64,000 nt of DNA, from NCBI GenBank assembly GCA_002449395.1, contig DKDP01000048.1, forward strand, positions 1 to 64,000, in the 5' to 3' direction. Below are positions 1 through 9,376 of this stretch, piece by piece. The number at the start of each line of letters is the position of its first letter. Position 1 is the first letter of the stretch. The DNA is from Ruminococcaceae bacterium UBA6845 (GTDB lineage Bacteria; Bacillota; Clostridia; Oscillospirales; Acutalibacteraceae). A program made the translations under genes and the position numbers. The notes under the pieces are model-generated. The model was not told where the DNA came from, made no database searches, and was given only the letters and a program-made list of their open reading frames with translations.

Positions 1-130
1 CGGTTACGGTTATGGTTACGGCGGCAACGGCTATGGCTACGGTTACGGCGGTAACGGTTACGGTTATGGTTACGGCGGAACGCCGCACAGCAGTGAAAAT
101 GATAAAGGGAAGAAAATAGATAACGAATAA
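1..130 (+). CDS. C-terminal tail of a Tyr/Gly-rich protein (partial, probably a BY-kinase)
   Basis: Reading from base 2, the frame encodes an almost pure repeat of Gly-Tyr pairs broken by GGN, followed by a short charged tail (TPHSSENDKGKKIDNE) and a TAA stop at 128-130. The gene begins upstream of the window. Bacterial tyrosine autokinases that control capsule and exopolysaccharide export end in a tyrosine cluster of this kind, which is the site of autophosphorylation. The next gene, 22 bases on, is a DegT-type sugar aminotransferase, which fits such a locus. The kinase domain is outside the window, so the identification is inference; another Gly/Tyr-rich surface protein is possible. Confidence 0.55.
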   Translation, partial: GYGYGYGGNGYGYGYGGNGYGYGYGGTPHSSENDKGKKIDNE

Positions 131-152
131 TTTGCGAAAAGAAGTGTAGTGA

Positions 153-1289
153 ATGAACAAAAGAATTTACCTTTCCCCGCCTTGTATGAACGGTACTGAA
201 ATCGGCTTCATTAACGAAGCGTTTCAAACGAACTGGATATCTCCGTTCGGTCCTAATCTTACGGGCTTTGAAAAGGAAATGTGTGAATATGTCGGAGCAA
301 AGCACAGTGTTGCGCTCGCATCGGGCACAGGCGCCATTCATATGGGATTGAAATATCTCGGAGTTGGCAAAAATGATATTGTTTTCTGTTCCGATTTCAC
401 GTTTTCGGGAAGCTGTAATCCCGTTGCTTATCTCGGAGCAAAGCTCGTTTTTATTGATTCCGATTACGAGAGCTTCAATATGGATCCGAATGCGCTGAAA
501 ATTGCCTTTGAAAAATACGATGCCATGGGCAAGCTGCCGAAAGCTGTTATTGTCGTTGATCTTTACGGAAACAGCGCAAATTATGATAAAATTATACCGC
601 TTTGCGAAAAATATAATGTCCCGATTCTTGAGGATGCTGCTGAGGCACTCGGCACAACCTATAAGGGAAGAAAGTGCGGAACATTCGGCAAGGTGAGTGC
701 ACTCTCGTTTAACGGAAATAAAATTGTGACGACCTCGGGCGGCGGTATGGCTCTTTCGGACGATCCCGATGCCATTGAAAAAATTCATTTCTGGTCGAAT
801 CAGTCCAAAGAAAATGTTAACTACTATCTTCACAACGAGATCGGATATAATTACAGAATGTCCAACATCTGTGCAGGTATCGGCAGAGGACAGCTGAAAA
901 ATATGGACGAGAGAATTGCCGCAAGAGTTCGCAACTACGAGTTCTATAAGAAAGCGTTCGCTGATCTCCCTGTTCAGATGGCTCCCGTTCTCGAGGGCTG
1001 CAAGCCAAATTTCTGGCTCAGCGTAATAACAATCAACGAGGGCTGCGGTGTTACTCCCGATGAGATCATCAACGCTCTTGAGGAAAACAATATCGAATCC
1101 AGGCGTGCCTGGAACCCGATGCACAATCAGCCGATTTTCTCCGAGATGGATTTCATCAGCTGTAAAGAGGGTGAGAGCGTCGGTAACGACATCTTCCGCA
1201 GAGGCGTATGTATGCCCTCAGGCACAGCAATGACCGAGGAGGATCTTCAGAGAGTTGCCTCGGTTGTCAGGAAAGTTTTTGAAAAATAA
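153..1289 (+). CDS. DegT/DnrJ/EryC1-family PLP-dependent sugar aminotransferase
   Basis: 378 residues, full length for the family that transaminates nucleotide-linked keto-sugars to 4-amino sugars for capsule, O-glycan or exopolysaccharide synthesis in the cytoplasm (PglE/EpsN-like). The N-terminus has the usual substrate-entry pattern (LSPPCMNGTE...NWISPFGP), the cofactor phosphate region SGTGAIHMGL at about 58-67, the Asp that contacts the pyridine nitrogen in EDAAEALG (D161), and the Schiff-base lysine in SFNGNKIVTTSGGG (K190). It follows the Tyr-rich tail closely and ends at a strong terminator, so it is probably the last gene of a polysaccharide operon. The exact sugar substrate cannot be read from sequence. 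Confidence 0.9.
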   Translation: MNKRIYLSPPCMNGTEIGFINEAFQTNWISPFGPNLTGFEKEMCEYVGAKHSVALASGTGAIHMGLKYLGVGKNDIVFCSDFTFSGSCNPVAYLGAKLVFIDSDYESFNMDPNALKIAFEKYDAMGKLPKAVIVVDLYGNSANYDKIIPLCEKYNVPILEDAAEALGTTYKGRKCGTFGKVSALSFNGNKIVTTSGGGMALSDDPDAIEKIHFWSNQSKENVNYYLHNEIGYNYRMSNICAGIGRGQLKNMDERIAARVRNYEFYKKAFADLPVQMAPVLEGCKPNFWLSVITINEGCGVTPDEIINALEENNIESRRAWNPMHNQPIFSEMDFISCKEGESVGNDIFRRGVCMPSGTAMTEEDLQRVASVVRKVFEK

Positions 1290-1302
1290 TCAATCAAAAC
1301 CC

Positions 1303-1338
1303 GGACAGGCTATCGGTGTTTAAATAGCCTGTCCTTTT
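1303..1338 (+). terminator. Rho-independent terminator of the polysaccharide operon
   Basis: An 11-bp perfect stem, GGACAGGCTAT at 1303-1313 with ATAGCCTGTCC at 1324-1334, is followed by TTTT. It lies 13 bases after the aminotransferase stop and separates it from lepA. Confidence 0.85.
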
Positions 1339-1376
1339 CAGGTTTTAAACATAATTTGTATCACAGAGGTGATATT

Positions 1377-3188
1377 TTGGCTGTAAAAAAAGATCATATA
1401 AGAAATTTCTCCATAATCGCTCACATTGACCACGGCAAATCCACTCTTGCAGACCGTCTGCTTGAGCTTACGGAGTCGGTCGCTGTCCGTGATATGACCG
1501 AACAGCTCCTTGACGATATGGATCTTGAAAGAGAGCGTGGAATCACGATCAAGGCGCACGCCGTAAAACTCAATTACAAGGCTAAGGACGGCGAAGAATA
1601 TGAGCTGAACCTCATCGACACACCGGGTCACGTGGACTTCAACTATGAGGTTTCACGTTCGCTTGCCGCCTGTGAGGGCGCATTGCTGATCGTTGACGCA
1701 TCACAGGGCGTTGAGGCTCAGACGCTTGCGAACACCTACCTTGCGCTTGATCACGATCTTGAGATCGTTCCGATAATCAACAAGATTGACCTGCCTGCCG
1801 CCGACCCCGACCGTGTCGCCGAGGAGGTTGAGGACGTTATAGGTCTTGACTGCTCGGATGCGCCGAGAGTTTCGGCAAAAACGGGCGAAAACGTTGAGGC
1901 AGTGCTTGAAAAAATTGTTTCCGATATACCCGCTCCGCTGGATTCCGACGACAGCAAGCCGCTCAGAGCGCTTGTCTTTGACTCGGTTTATGACAACTAC
2001 AAGGGTGTTATCGTTTACGTCCGTGTTGTTGACGGCAAGATCAAAGCCGGCAACACAATGAGAATGATGGCGACGGGAGCGGAATTTACCGTTGTTGAAG
2101 TCGGCTATATGAGGGCGACTTCAATGGAGCCCGCAAGCGAGCTTACCTCCGGCGAGGTAGGATATATAACCGCTTCGATAAAAACAGTCGGCGATGCAAG
2201 AGTCGGCGACACAGTTACAACTGCGGAATATCCCGCCGATGAGGCTCTTCCCGGCTACCGAAAGGTCAATCCGATGGTTTTCTGCGGTGTCTACCCTGCC
2301 GACGGTGCCGATTATGAGGCTCTGCGTGACGCTCTGAGTAAACTTCAGCTTAACGACGCTTCTCTCTCCTTTGAGCCCGAGACTTCGGGAGCTTTGGGAT
2401 TCGGTTTCCGCTGCGGATTTCTCGGACTTCTCCACCTTGAAATAATTCAGGAGAGACTTGAACGTGAATACGATCTCGATCTTGTTACCACCGTTCCGAG
2501 CGTTGTTTATAAAATTCACTTGACTGACGGAACGGTTATTGAAATTGACAATCCGACAAAATATCCCGATCCCGCATTCATCGACTACTGCGAAGAGCCG
2601 ATAACGAATGCAAATATCTACGCTCCGAACGAGTATGTCGGCGCAATTATGGATCTTTGCCAGGAGCGCCGAGGCGTATTTAAAAATATGACGTATGTCA
2701 CGCCCGACCGAGTCGATATTGCATACGATCTGCCGCTGAACGAAATTATTTATGATTTCTTTGACGTTCTCAAATCAAGAACCAAGGGCTACGCTTCATT
2801 CGACTACGAAATTGAGGGCTATGCACGTTCAAATCTTGTAAAACTCGATGTTCTTCTCAACGGAGATATGATTGATGCGCTTTCGTTCATCATCCACAGC
2901 GAAAAGGCATACGGCAGAGCGAGAAAAATTGCCGAAAAGCTCAAGGACAATATTCCGAGACAGATGTTTGAAATTCCCGTTCAGATTGCGGTCGGCGGCA
3001 AGGTAATTGCCCGTGAGACCATCAAGGCGATGCGCAAGGATGTTCTTGCCAAGTGCTACGGCGGCGATATAACGAGAAAAAAGAAGCTGCTCGAGAAACA
3101 GAAAGAGGGCAAAAAACGAATGAGGCAGTTCGGCACGGTCGAGGTTCCTCAGGAGGCGTTTATGTCAATTTTGAAACTTGACGAATAG
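1377..3188 (+). CDS. lepA: Elongation factor 4 (LepA), ribosome back-translocating GTPase
   Basis: 603 residues. LepA is a translational GTPase that binds the ribosome and affects elongation and initiation under stress. The GTPase motifs are complete: G1 [10 protein letters not shown]2 RGITI, G3 DTPGHVDF with the catalytic His, G4 NKID. The C-terminal region contains the LepA-specific domain ([16 protein letters not shown]) and basic tail ([19 protein letters not shown]). The start chosen is TTG at 1377, giving (M)[13 protein letters not shown] as in other LepA proteins, with AGAGGTG about 7 bases upstream; an in-frame TTG at 1356 would lack a ribosome site. No terminator hairpin is visible downstream, only A/T-rich sequence. 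Confidence 0.97.
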   Translation: MAVKKDHIRNFSIIAHIDHGKSTLADRLLELTESVAVRDMTEQLLDDMDLERERGITIKAHAVKLNYKAKDGEEYELNLIDTPGHVDFNYEVSRSLAACEGALLIVDASQGVEAQTLANTYLALDHDLEIVPIINKIDLPAADPDRVAEEVEDVIGLDCSDAPRVSAKTGENVEAVLEKIVSDIPAPLDSDDSKPLRALVFDSVYDNYKGVIVYVRVVDGKIKAGNTMRMMATGAEFTVVEVGYMRATSMEPASELTSGEVGYITASIKTVGDARVGDTVTTAEYPADEALPGYRKVNPMVFCGVYPADGADYEALRDALSKLQLNDASLSFEPETSGALGFGFRCGFLGLLHLEIIQERLEREYDLDLVTTVPSVVYKIHLTDGTVIEIDNPTKYPDPAFIDYCEEPITNANIYAPNEYVGAIMDLCQERRGVFKNMTYVTPDRVDIAYDLPLNEIIYDFFDVLKSRTKGYASFDYEIEGYARSNLVKLDVLLNGDMIDALSFIIHSEKAYGRARKIAEKLKDNIPRQMFEIPVQIAVGGKVIARETIKAMRKDVLAKCYGGDITRKKKLLEKQKEGKKRMRQFGTVEVPQEAFMSILKLDE

Positions 3189-3241
3189 TTAATTTTGGAT
3201 AATAATTTTAAATAATTTTGAATAATAATTTAAAATAACTG

Positions 3242-3271
3242 TTGCAAGTTCAATATATTTTATGCTATAAT
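3242..3271 (+). promoter_or_regulatory. Sigma-A promoter for the GPH transporter
   Basis: TTGCAA (3242-3247), 18 bases, TATAAT (3266-3271), 40 bases ahead of the transporter start. Confidence 0.7.
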
Positions 3272-3310
3272 GTTAAAGTAAATTTGTATAAATCAGTAAG
3301 GAGGTAAAGC

Positions 3311-4837
3311 ATGGCTGCTGAAACTAAAGAAGTTCAGACCTCTCAGGCAGAGCCGGAAGAGCAGAAGGCTGCCAAGCGTAATCTGCCAAAAGGCAGACGT
3401 TACGTCGGAAGTAGAGAGACTTTCACCTATGTTCTTTTCGATATTGCTCAGAGCTTCAATCTGGATCAGAACAAGACATACTACCTGACTGACGTTCTCG
3501 TCATCTCCTATTGGTGGCAGGCGATCATCAGCGTTGTAGTCAGCATTTGGGATATCATCAACGACCTGTTTCTTGCATCTATTGTTGACCGCACAAACAC
3601 AAGATTCGGTAAATTCAAACCTTATCTTATTATCTATGCCATCCCAGGCACGGTAATGGCTATGATTTTCTGGGGAATGCCCGTAATGTTCCCCGAAACC
3701 TCGGGTACATACCTACCGAAGATCATAACGTATTTTGTGCTGCAAATGCTGCAAAACCTGGCAACCTCACTTTATGAGATTTCAAAAACAGGTATCATCG
3801 CAACAATCACACCCGATGTTTTCGACAGAACACGTCTTATCAACCAGGCAAACCTGTTCTCAAGTCTTGTTGAGAACATTCCGAACCAGGTATGTACGGT
3901 TCTCATCGACCTTGTTAACCACAACAAGCTCAAGATCAAGATGACATCACTCTTTGTTTATATGGGTGTCGGCACCGCTCTCGGCGCAGGTATCCTTGCT
4001 CTGTTCTTCTCCTTTAAGGTTAGAGAAAGAGTTCTTCAATCGGTTGAAAAACCGACCTTTAAGGGTGCAGTCGGATCGCTGTTCAAATCACGTCCGCTTA
4101 TGCTCCTGACTATTTCCGAGTTTCTCGGACAGTTTGCTATCGGAACAAACATCTCGCTGTATTACATCAGCGTTCTTAACGCCGGATCCGCAAAACTCAT
4201 TGTCGGCATTCCGGGTATGTTTGTTACATACGCTTCCTACGCTTATGTTGATAAGCTCCGTGAGAAGTTCTCAACGAGAACCCTGTGGGCTATCGGTTCA
4301 CACTGGGGCGACTTCCTCTACCTCGGCGTTTACCTCTTCGGCAGCATAAACAAGAATTACAAGAAGACAATCCCGATGATTGCCGCATTTATGATCAGAG
4401 AAACTCTGTGGAACTTTGTTTACGCTATGCGTAAGGTTGTTCCCGAGGAGATCAGAAACGAAGCAATTGACTATGGCGAGTGGCAGAACGGCTACCGTAC
4501 AGAGGCTATGGCGGGCGTTGTTAAGGGTCTTGCAAGGAAACTTGTTGCAACCTTTACAAACGGCTTCAGTTCGGCTCTCCTCGGTATCATCGGCTACAAG
4601 CAGGGTCTTAAGCCGAAGCAGCAGAGCGACAGAACAGAAAGACTTCTGTTTACAATGACTACTCTTCTTCCTGCTGTTACAGGTCTCGTCGGTATCATTC
4701 CGAAGCTCTTCTACAACATCGACTCCGAAACAAGAGCGAGAATGTATAAGGAGCTTGCAGAGCGCCGTGCAGAGACTGCAAAGGAACTTAACAAGGCTCA
4801 CGAGCTTGAAATGGCAGAAGCATCTGCTGAACAGTAA
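3311..4837 (+). CDS. GPH-family (MFS_2) sugar:cation symporter
   Basis: 508 residues, a polytopic membrane protein with about 12 hydrophobic segments. The glycoside-pentoside-hexuronide symporter signature is at about 81-106, with the spaced acidic residues and DRTNTRFGKFKPYL. This family (MelB, XylP, GusB types) imports sugars or glycosides with H+ or Na+. Both ends are long and hydrophilic: a roughly 30-residue Glu/Lys/Gln-rich N-terminus and an acidic, predicted helical C-terminus of about 40 residues. AAGGAGG lies just before the ATG. The gene has its own promoter and terminator, so it is monocistronic. Substrate unknown; no glycosidase is adjacent, though GH127 and GH38 enzymes occur elsewhere in the window. 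Confidence 0.88.
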   Translation: MAAETKEVQTSQAEPEEQKAAKRNLPKGRRYVGSRETFTYVLFDIAQSFNLDQNKTYYLTDVLVISYWWQAIISVVVSIWDIINDLFLASIVDRTNTRFGKFKPYLIIYAIPGTVMAMIFWGMPVMFPETSGTYLPKIITYFVLQMLQNLATSLYEISKTGIIATITPDVFDRTRLINQANLFSSLVENIPNQVCTVLIDLVNHNKLKIKMTSLFVYMGVGTALGAGILALFFSFKVRERVLQSVEKPTFKGAVGSLFKSRPLMLLTISEFLGQFAIGTNISLYYISVLNAGSAKLIVGIPGMFVTYASYAYVDKLREKFSTRTLWAIGSHWGDFLYLGVYLFGSINKNYKKTIPMIAAFMIRETLWNFVYAMRKVVPEEIRNEAIDYGEWQNGYRTEAMAGVVKGLARKLVATFTNGFSSALLGIIGYKQGLKPKQQSDRTERLLFTMTTLLPAVTGLVGIIPKLFYNIDSETRARMYKELAERRAETAKELNKAHELEMAEASAEQ

Positions 4838-4850
4838 TAATTATTAAATC

Positions 4851-4884
4851 AACGGACTGCTCGAAAGAACAGTCCGTTATTTTT
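4851..4884 (+). terminator. Terminator after the GPH symporter
   Basis: AACGGACTG (4851-4859) pairs with CAGTCCGTT (4870-4878), then ATTTTTC. The hemW ribosome site follows within a few bases, so hemW would depend on read-through or an unseen promoter. Confidence 0.85.
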
Positions 4885-4894
4885 CGGAGAAATT

Positions 4895-5989
4895 ATGAAT
4901 AACATCGGATTATATCTTCATATCCCCTTTTGCAAAACCAAGTGTCCCTACTGCGATTTTTATTCTATGCGGAGCGACGAATCCGACAGAGATATGTATA
5001 CAATTTCACTTGTCGAAAGTATGGAAAATTGGTCGGATAGGCTCGGGAGAAAAGCCGATACACTTTATTTCGGCGGCGGAACTCCGTCAATTCTCGGAGG
5101 GAAAAATATTGCAATGCTTACACGGCGTGCAAAAAATCTTTTCGGCGCCGACGGAGAAATAACGGTTGAATGCAATCCGTCTGCGGTCGAAGAGGACTTT
5201 TTTGAAACCGTTGCCGACGCAGGCGTCAATCGAATCTCACTCGGCGTTCAATCTGTTATTGAAAAAGAGAGGAAAAAACTCGGCAGACTTTCCGACAGAA
5301 AGCTCATTGAAAAAAGAGTCGAGCAATGCAGGACAGCCGGAATAAATAATATCTCCCTCGACGTTATGCTCGGCGTTCAGGATCAGACGATGAAAAGTCT
5401 CAGCGAAACGCTTGATTTCTGCGCTGATTCCGGAGCAACTCACATCAGCGCCTATATGCTGAAAATTGAAGAGGGCACACAGTATTACAGGAAGAAAGAT
5501 TCGCTGAATCTGCCCGATGAGGACACTGTTGTGGATATGTATCTTGCAATGAGTGAACGGCTTCGTACGAACGGCTTCGTGCATTATGAGATTTCAAATT
5601 TTGCCCGTCCCGGCTTTGAGGGAAAACACAATTTGAAATACTGGAACTGCGAGGAATACCTCGGCCTCGGCCCGTCGGCTCACTCATTTATTGACGGAAA
5701 AAGATTTTTTTATCCGAGGGATATTGAATATTTTAAAGACGGCAGAGAGCCGATTTCCGACGGAAACGGCGGCGACGAGGAGGAATATATTATGCTTCGT
5801 CTGCGGCTGAAAGACGGAATAATTTTTGAAGATTTTGAAAAGAGATTCGGAAAATGTTTTTCTCGGGATATAATAAAAAAAGCGGAAAAATTTATCAAAA
5901 ACAGTTTAATGAAATGCAATGAAAAATCAATGGCTTTGACCGAAAAAGGATTTCTTCTTTCAAATTCGATTATTGCCGATTTAATATAG
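4895..5989 (+). CDS. hemW: HemW-type radical SAM haem chaperone
   Basis: 364 residues. The N-terminus YLHIPFCKTKCPYCDFYS carries the radical SAM CX3CX2C cluster (C13, C17, C20), followed by GGGTPS, ECNP, and GVQS motifs of the HemN/HemW fold. The protein is shorter than true coproporphyrinogen dehydrogenase HemN and has the HemW-type C-terminal domain; HemW proteins bind haem and pass it to acceptors rather than oxidising coproporphyrinogen. No other haem gene lies nearby. In related clostridia hemW commonly sits close to lepA, as here. Start is supported by TCGGAGA about 8 bases before ATG. Confidence 0.9.
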   Translation: MNNIGLYLHIPFCKTKCPYCDFYSMRSDESDRDMYTISLVESMENWSDRLGRKADTLYFGGGTPSILGGKNIAMLTRRAKNLFGADGEITVECNPSAVEEDFFETVADAGVNRISLGVQSVIEKERKKLGRLSDRKLIEKRVEQCRTAGINNISLDVMLGVQDQTMKSLSETLDFCADSGATHISAYMLKIEEGTQYYRKKDSLNLPDEDTVVDMYLAMSERLRTNGFVHYEISNFARPGFEGKHNLKYWNCEEYLGLGPSAHSFIDGKRFFYPRDIEYFKDGREPISDGNGGDEEEYIMLRLRLKDGIIFEDFEKRFGKCFSRDIIKKAEKFIKNSLMKCNEKSMALTEKGFLLSNSIIADLI

Positions 5990-6001
5990 GAGTGTGGTAA
6001 A

Positions 6002-7051
6002 ATGCTTAGTGAATTTATAAATAAACTGCCGAAAAATGTTGACGGTGCGCTGATTGTTTCGCCCGAAAACAGAAGATATTTTACGGGCTTTGACGCCTCC
6101 GACGGCTTTCTTTTTGCAACGAAAAACGGCTCTGTCTTTTTGACTGACAGCCGCTATATTGAGGCGGCGAAAGACAAAATAATTTGCTGCGATGTGGAAG
6201 AACAAAAAGAAAAGCTGATTGAATATGCCAAACGTTTTGACTGCAAAACTCTTGCTGTTGAGGCGGACAGACTGACCGTCTCTCAACTCAAAAATCTGAG
6301 GAAAGCTCTTCACGGAATTAAGCTGACAACCGTCGGCACGGATAAAATAATCGACTCATTACGTGCAGTAAAGACTGATAAAGAAATTGAAAATATTTGC
6401 AAGGCTCAGCGCATTGCCGAAGCGGCATTTGATCATATTCTCGGCTTTATAAAGGTCGGCGTAACGGAAAAGGAAGTTGCCTTGGAACTGGATCATTATA
6501 TGCTCAGCCACGGTGCGGAGGGGCTCTCCTTTGAAACAATCGCAATCAGCGGTGCAAACACTTCAAAGCCCCACGGCGTTCCGACCGATAAAAAAATTGA
6601 GCACGGCGATTTTGTTACTATGGACTACGGCGCTGTCGTGAACGGCTACCATTCCGATATGACAAGGACAGTTGCCGTCGGTACGGCAAGCGACGAGCAG
6701 AAAAAGATATACAAAATTGTGCTCGAGGCTCAGCTCGCAGCTCTTCGGGTTTTGAAAAGCGGAGTCAAGTGCTCCGACGCAGACAAAGCGGCGAGAAACG
6801 TTATAACCGAGGCAGGCTACGGAGAATATTTCCGCCATTCGACGGGGCACGGCGTGGGCATTGAAATTCACGAAAAGCCGTTTGTTTCGCCGAAGTCGGC
6901 TGCAGTGCTCCGTTCGGGCAATATTGTGACCGACGAGCCCGGAATTTACATTCCCGGAAAATTCGGCGTCAGAATTGAGGATATGGCTTTGATAACGGAA
7001 AACGGATGCGAAAATCTTACAAAAGCGCCGAAAGAGCTTATTATTTTATAA
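6002..7051 (+). CDS. M24-family Xaa-Pro aminopeptidase
   Basis: 349 residues, a cytoplasmic metallopeptidase that removes an N-terminal residue ahead of proline. The N-terminal creatinase-like domain (about 1-120) is followed by the pita-bread catalytic domain with the five metal ligands in context: Asp in TMDYGAVVNGYHSD and SDMTRT, His in HSTGHGVG, Glu in DEPGIYI, Glu in VRIEDM. TAGGAGTG precedes the ATG, 12 bases after the hemW stop, so the two genes probably share a transcript. efp follows; the M24 peptidase-efp order is common in Firmicutes. Confidence 0.93.
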   Translation: MLSEFINKLPKNVDGALIVSPENRRYFTGFDASDGFLFATKNGSVFLTDSRYIEAAKDKIICCDVEEQKEKLIEYAKRFDCKTLAVEADRLTVSQLKNLRKALHGIKLTTVGTDKIIDSLRAVKTDKEIENICKAQRIAEAAFDHILGFIKVGVTEKEVALELDHYMLSHGAEGLSFETIAISGANTSKPHGVPTDKKIEHGDFVTMDYGAVVNGYHSDMTRTVAVGTASDEQKKIYKIVLEAQLAALRVLKSGVKCSDADKAARNVITEAGYGEYFRHSTGHGVGIEIHEKPFVSPKSAAVLRSGNIVTDEPGIYIPGKFGVRIEDMALITENGCENLTKAPKELIIL

Positions 7052-7089
7052 AAAAATTAATGCCGCACACGCTTTTTAATTGAAAAGAC

Positions 7090-7118
7090 TTGAAAAACGC
7101 CGTAAAATAGTATAAAAT
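7090..7118 (+). promoter_or_regulatory. Candidate sigma-A promoter for efp
   Basis: TTGAAA (7090-7095), 17 bases, TAAAAT (7113-7118), about 65 bases before the efp start. Confidence 0.5.
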
Positions 7119-7182
7119 AATTATGATGATACAGAGTGGATATTTTTCTGCTCTCAAGAAAATAAATCGGAGGAATAACACA

Positions 7183-7740
7183 ATGATTTCAGCAGGTGAT
7201 TTCAGAAACGGTATGACATTTGAGGAGGACGGCAACGTACTTCAGGTTGTTGAATTCCAGCACGTTAAACCGGGTAAGGGCGCAGCTTTCGTCAGAACAA
7301 AGACAAAGAATGTTCTCACAGGTTCCGTAGTTGAAAAGAGCTACAACCCGACAGCTAAGTTCCCGACAGCATATATCGAGAGAAAGGATATGGAGTACTC
7401 ATACAACGACGGCGATCTTTACTACTTTATGGATCCGGAGACATATGAGCTTGTTCCGATCAACGCATCCGATCTTTCCGATAACTTCAAGTTTGTTAAG
7501 GACGGTATGGTCTGCAAGATCCTTTCCTATAAGGGCAAGGTATTCGGCGTTGAGCCGCCGACATTTGTTGAGCTTGAGATTGCAAAGACCGATCCGGGCT
7601 TCGCAGGCAACACAGCTACAAACGCTACAAAGCCGGCAACTCTCGAGACAGGCGCAGAGATCAAGGTTCCCCTCTTCATCAACGAGGGCGAAAAAGTTCA
7701 GATCGACACCCGTACAGGCGAGTATCTCGGCAGAGCATAA
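7183..7740 (+). CDS. efp: Elongation factor P
   Basis: 185 residues, the standard length. EF-P enters the ribosomal E site and relieves stalling at consecutive prolines. The N-terminal KOW-like domain carries the modification loop [10 protein letters not shown] with K32 at the tip, followed by two OB-fold domains; the C-terminus ends in the conserved [14 protein letters not shown]. The start at 7183 follows CGGAGGA and gives [10 protein letters not shown]; the longer in-frame ATG at 7123 lacks a ribosome site and lies near the promoter. No lysine-modifying enzyme (EpmA or similar) is visible in the window. The neighbouring acidic Cys protein follows after 22 bases. Confidence 0.97.
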   Translation: MISAGDFRNGMTFEEDGNVLQVVEFQHVKPGKGAAFVRTKTKNVLTGSVVEKSYNPTAKFPTAYIERKDMEYSYNDGDLYYFMDPETYELVPINASDLSDNFKFVKDGMVCKILSYKGKVFGVEPPTFVELEIAKTDPGFAGNTATNATKPATLETGAEIKVPLFINEGEKVQIDTRTGEYLGRA

Positions 7741-7762
7741 TTTCAGAAAGGATGACTGAACT

Positions 7763-8197
7763 ATGATGACAGTTACAGAAAAGGCAGCTTATCTCAAGGG
7801 ACTTGTTGAGATGGCTCACTTTGAAGCAGATACAGATGAAGTAAAGATCATCAAGGCAATGGTTGACGCTATTGACGAGATGGCTCTCACAATCGCTGAC
7901 CTCGAGGATGAGGTTGCGGCTCTTACAGAGGTTGTTGACGAGATCGACGAGGATCTCGGCGACGTTGAGGAGTGCATCTATGACGATTGCTGTGATGACG
8001 ACTGCTGCGATGATGATTGCTGCTGCGGCGACCACGACGACAGCGATTATTTTGAGGTTGAGTGCCCCGCTTGCGGCGAGACAATCTGCCTTGACGAGAG
8101 CGTTCTTGATGAGGAATCAATTCAGTGCCCCGCTTGCGGCGAGACTCTTGAATTTGACTTCGACGATGAGGACGAAGAAGACGGCGAAGACAAATAA
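7763..8197 (+). CDS. CD1247-type acidic protein with Asp/Cys tract and C-terminal zinc ribbon
   Basis: 144 residues, very acidic. The N-terminal 70 residues are a helical domain (TEKAAYLKGLVEMAHFEADTD...IIKAMVDAIDEMALTIADLEDEV) of a type widespread in Clostridia and catalogued, from memory, after C. difficile CD1247. It is followed by a low-complexity tract DDCCDDDCCDDDCCCGDHDD at about 75-94, then a ribbon with two CPACGE knuckles. The tract is built from near-identical Asp-Asp-Cys-Cys codon blocks, so it probably expanded by slippage. The Cys pairs and ribbon suggest metal binding, but the function is unknown. It is cotranscribed with efp and ends before a terminator. Confidence 0.75.
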   Translation: MMTVTEKAAYLKGLVEMAHFEADTDEVKIIKAMVDAIDEMALTIADLEDEVAALTEVVDEIDEDLGDVEECIYDDCCDDDCCDDDCCCGDHDDSDYFEVECPACGETICLDESVLDEESIQCPACGETLEFDFDDEDEEDGEDK

Positions 8198-8213
8198 TTC
8201 TGTTTGAAAAACG

Positions 8214-8262
8214 GGGGTGACCTTGGGCGATATTTCGTTTCCTCGGTTGCCCCTTTTCTTTT
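8214..8262 (+). terminator. Probable terminator of the efp operon
   Basis: GGGGTGACC (8214-8222) pairs with GGTTGCCCC (8245-8253) through 9 positions including two G-T wobbles, followed by TTTTCTTTT. Confidence 0.6.
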
Positions 8263-8273
8263 GGAGAAAAGCT

Positions 8274-8819
8274 ATGAACCTTGATGAGAAAACAATAAAA
8301 AAGAACTACATTTATCACGGCAGGATAATCAATGTCCGCAATGATGACGCCGAGCTCCCCAACGGAAAGCCGTGTCAGCGTGAGGTTGTCGAGCATCCGG
8401 GCGGAGTGTGCGTTGCCGCTCTGACAGAAAATGAGGAGCTCCTCTTTGTCCGCCAGTTCCGTTACCCCTATATGGAGGTCATTCCCGAGCTGCCCGCAGG
8501 AAAGCTTGAGCCGGGCGAGGATCCGTTTGAAACGGGAAAGCGTGAGCTTGAGGAAGAGGCGGGCTGTGTTGCCGAGGATTACTGTGATCTCGGCAAATTC
8601 TATCCCTCGCCGGGATACTGCGGTGAGATTATTCATCTCTATGCCGCAAAAAATCTGACATTTACTCATCAGCACCTTGACGAGGACGAATTTCTCAATG
8701 TTGAGAAAATACCTCTGGACAAGGCTGTTGAAATGGTGATGAGCAACGAGATTAAGGACGGCAAGACTCAGGCGGCTGTTCTCAAGGTAAAACTTCTCAG
8801 AGACAAGGGGCAGTGGTGA
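8274..8819 (+). CDS. Nudix hydrolase, ADP-ribose pyrophosphatase type
   Basis: 181 residues. The Nudix box is intact, spanning GKLEPGEDPFETGKREL and EEEAGC, and fits the GX5EX7REUXEEXGU pattern. The preceding VRQFRYPYMEVIPELPAGK is typical of ADP-sugar pyrophosphatases that cleave ADP-ribose to AMP and ribose 5-phosphate. ATG at 8274 is preceded by TGGAGAAA; an upstream extension to 8217 would run through the terminator stem. The TGA stop shares a base with the ATG of maf, so the two are translationally coupled. Confidence 0.9.
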   Translation: MNLDEKTIKKNYIYHGRIINVRNDDAELPNGKPCQREVVEHPGGVCVAALTENEELLFVRQFRYPYMEVIPELPAGKLEPGEDPFETGKRELEEEAGCVAEDYCDLGKFYPSPGYCGEIIHLYAAKNLTFTHQHLDEDEFLNVEKIPLDKAVEMVMSNEIKDGKTQAAVLKVKLLRDKGQW

Positions 8820-9376
8820 TGTCGAAGATAATTCTTGCTTCCGCCTCCCCGAGGAGAAGAGAGCTTATGGAGCTTGCCGGATATCGCTTTGATGTAATCT
8901 GCGCCGATATTGCCGAGATTGCACCCGAAAATGCTCAGCCGCACGAGGTTGTTATGTCGCTTGCCCTGCAAAAGGCGCAGGCGGTCGCAACCGATCACCC
9001 CGAGGCGGTTGTTATCGGTTCCGACACGGTTGTTGCGCTTGACGGAAGAATCCTCGGGAAACCCCATTCGGAGGAAGAGGCGTGTAAAATGCTCCGTGCC
9101 CTTTCGGGAAAAAGTCATAAGGTTTACACGGGCGTTGCGATAATCTGCGGCGGCAGGGTCAAAAACTTTTTTGACGAGACCGACGTTGAGTTCTATCCGC
9201 TCTCCGACGGTGAAATAAGAGAATATGTTGCCACGGGCGAACCGATGGACAAGGCAGGTGCTTACGGAATCCAAGGCAAGGGCTCGGTGCTTGTCAAAAA
9301 AATTAACGGCGATTTCTTCAACGTTATGGGGCTTCCCATTGCGAAAGTTTACAGGGAGATGAGCGACTATGTTTAA
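8819..9376 (+). CDS. maf: Maf-family nucleotide pyrophosphatase
   Basis: 185 residues. The N-terminus MSKIILASASPRRRELM has the Maf SxSPRR motif and GSDTVV/ILGKP follow, as in enzymes that hydrolyse dTTP/UTP or modified nucleotides to monophosphates and have been linked to septum inhibition. The ATG at 8819 overlaps the Nudix stop by one base (TGATG); two GTG codons just upstream are less likely. Nudix plus Maf make a plausible nucleotide sanitation pair. Confidence 0.93.
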   Translation: MSKIILASASPRRRELMELAGYRFDVICADIAEIAPENAQPHEVVMSLALQKAQAVATDHPEAVVIGSDTVVALDGRILGKPHSEEEACKMLRALSGKSHKVYTGVAIICGGRVKNFFDETDVEFYPLSDGEIREYVATGEPMDKAGAYGIQGKGSVLVKKINGDFFNVMGLPIAKVYREMSDYV

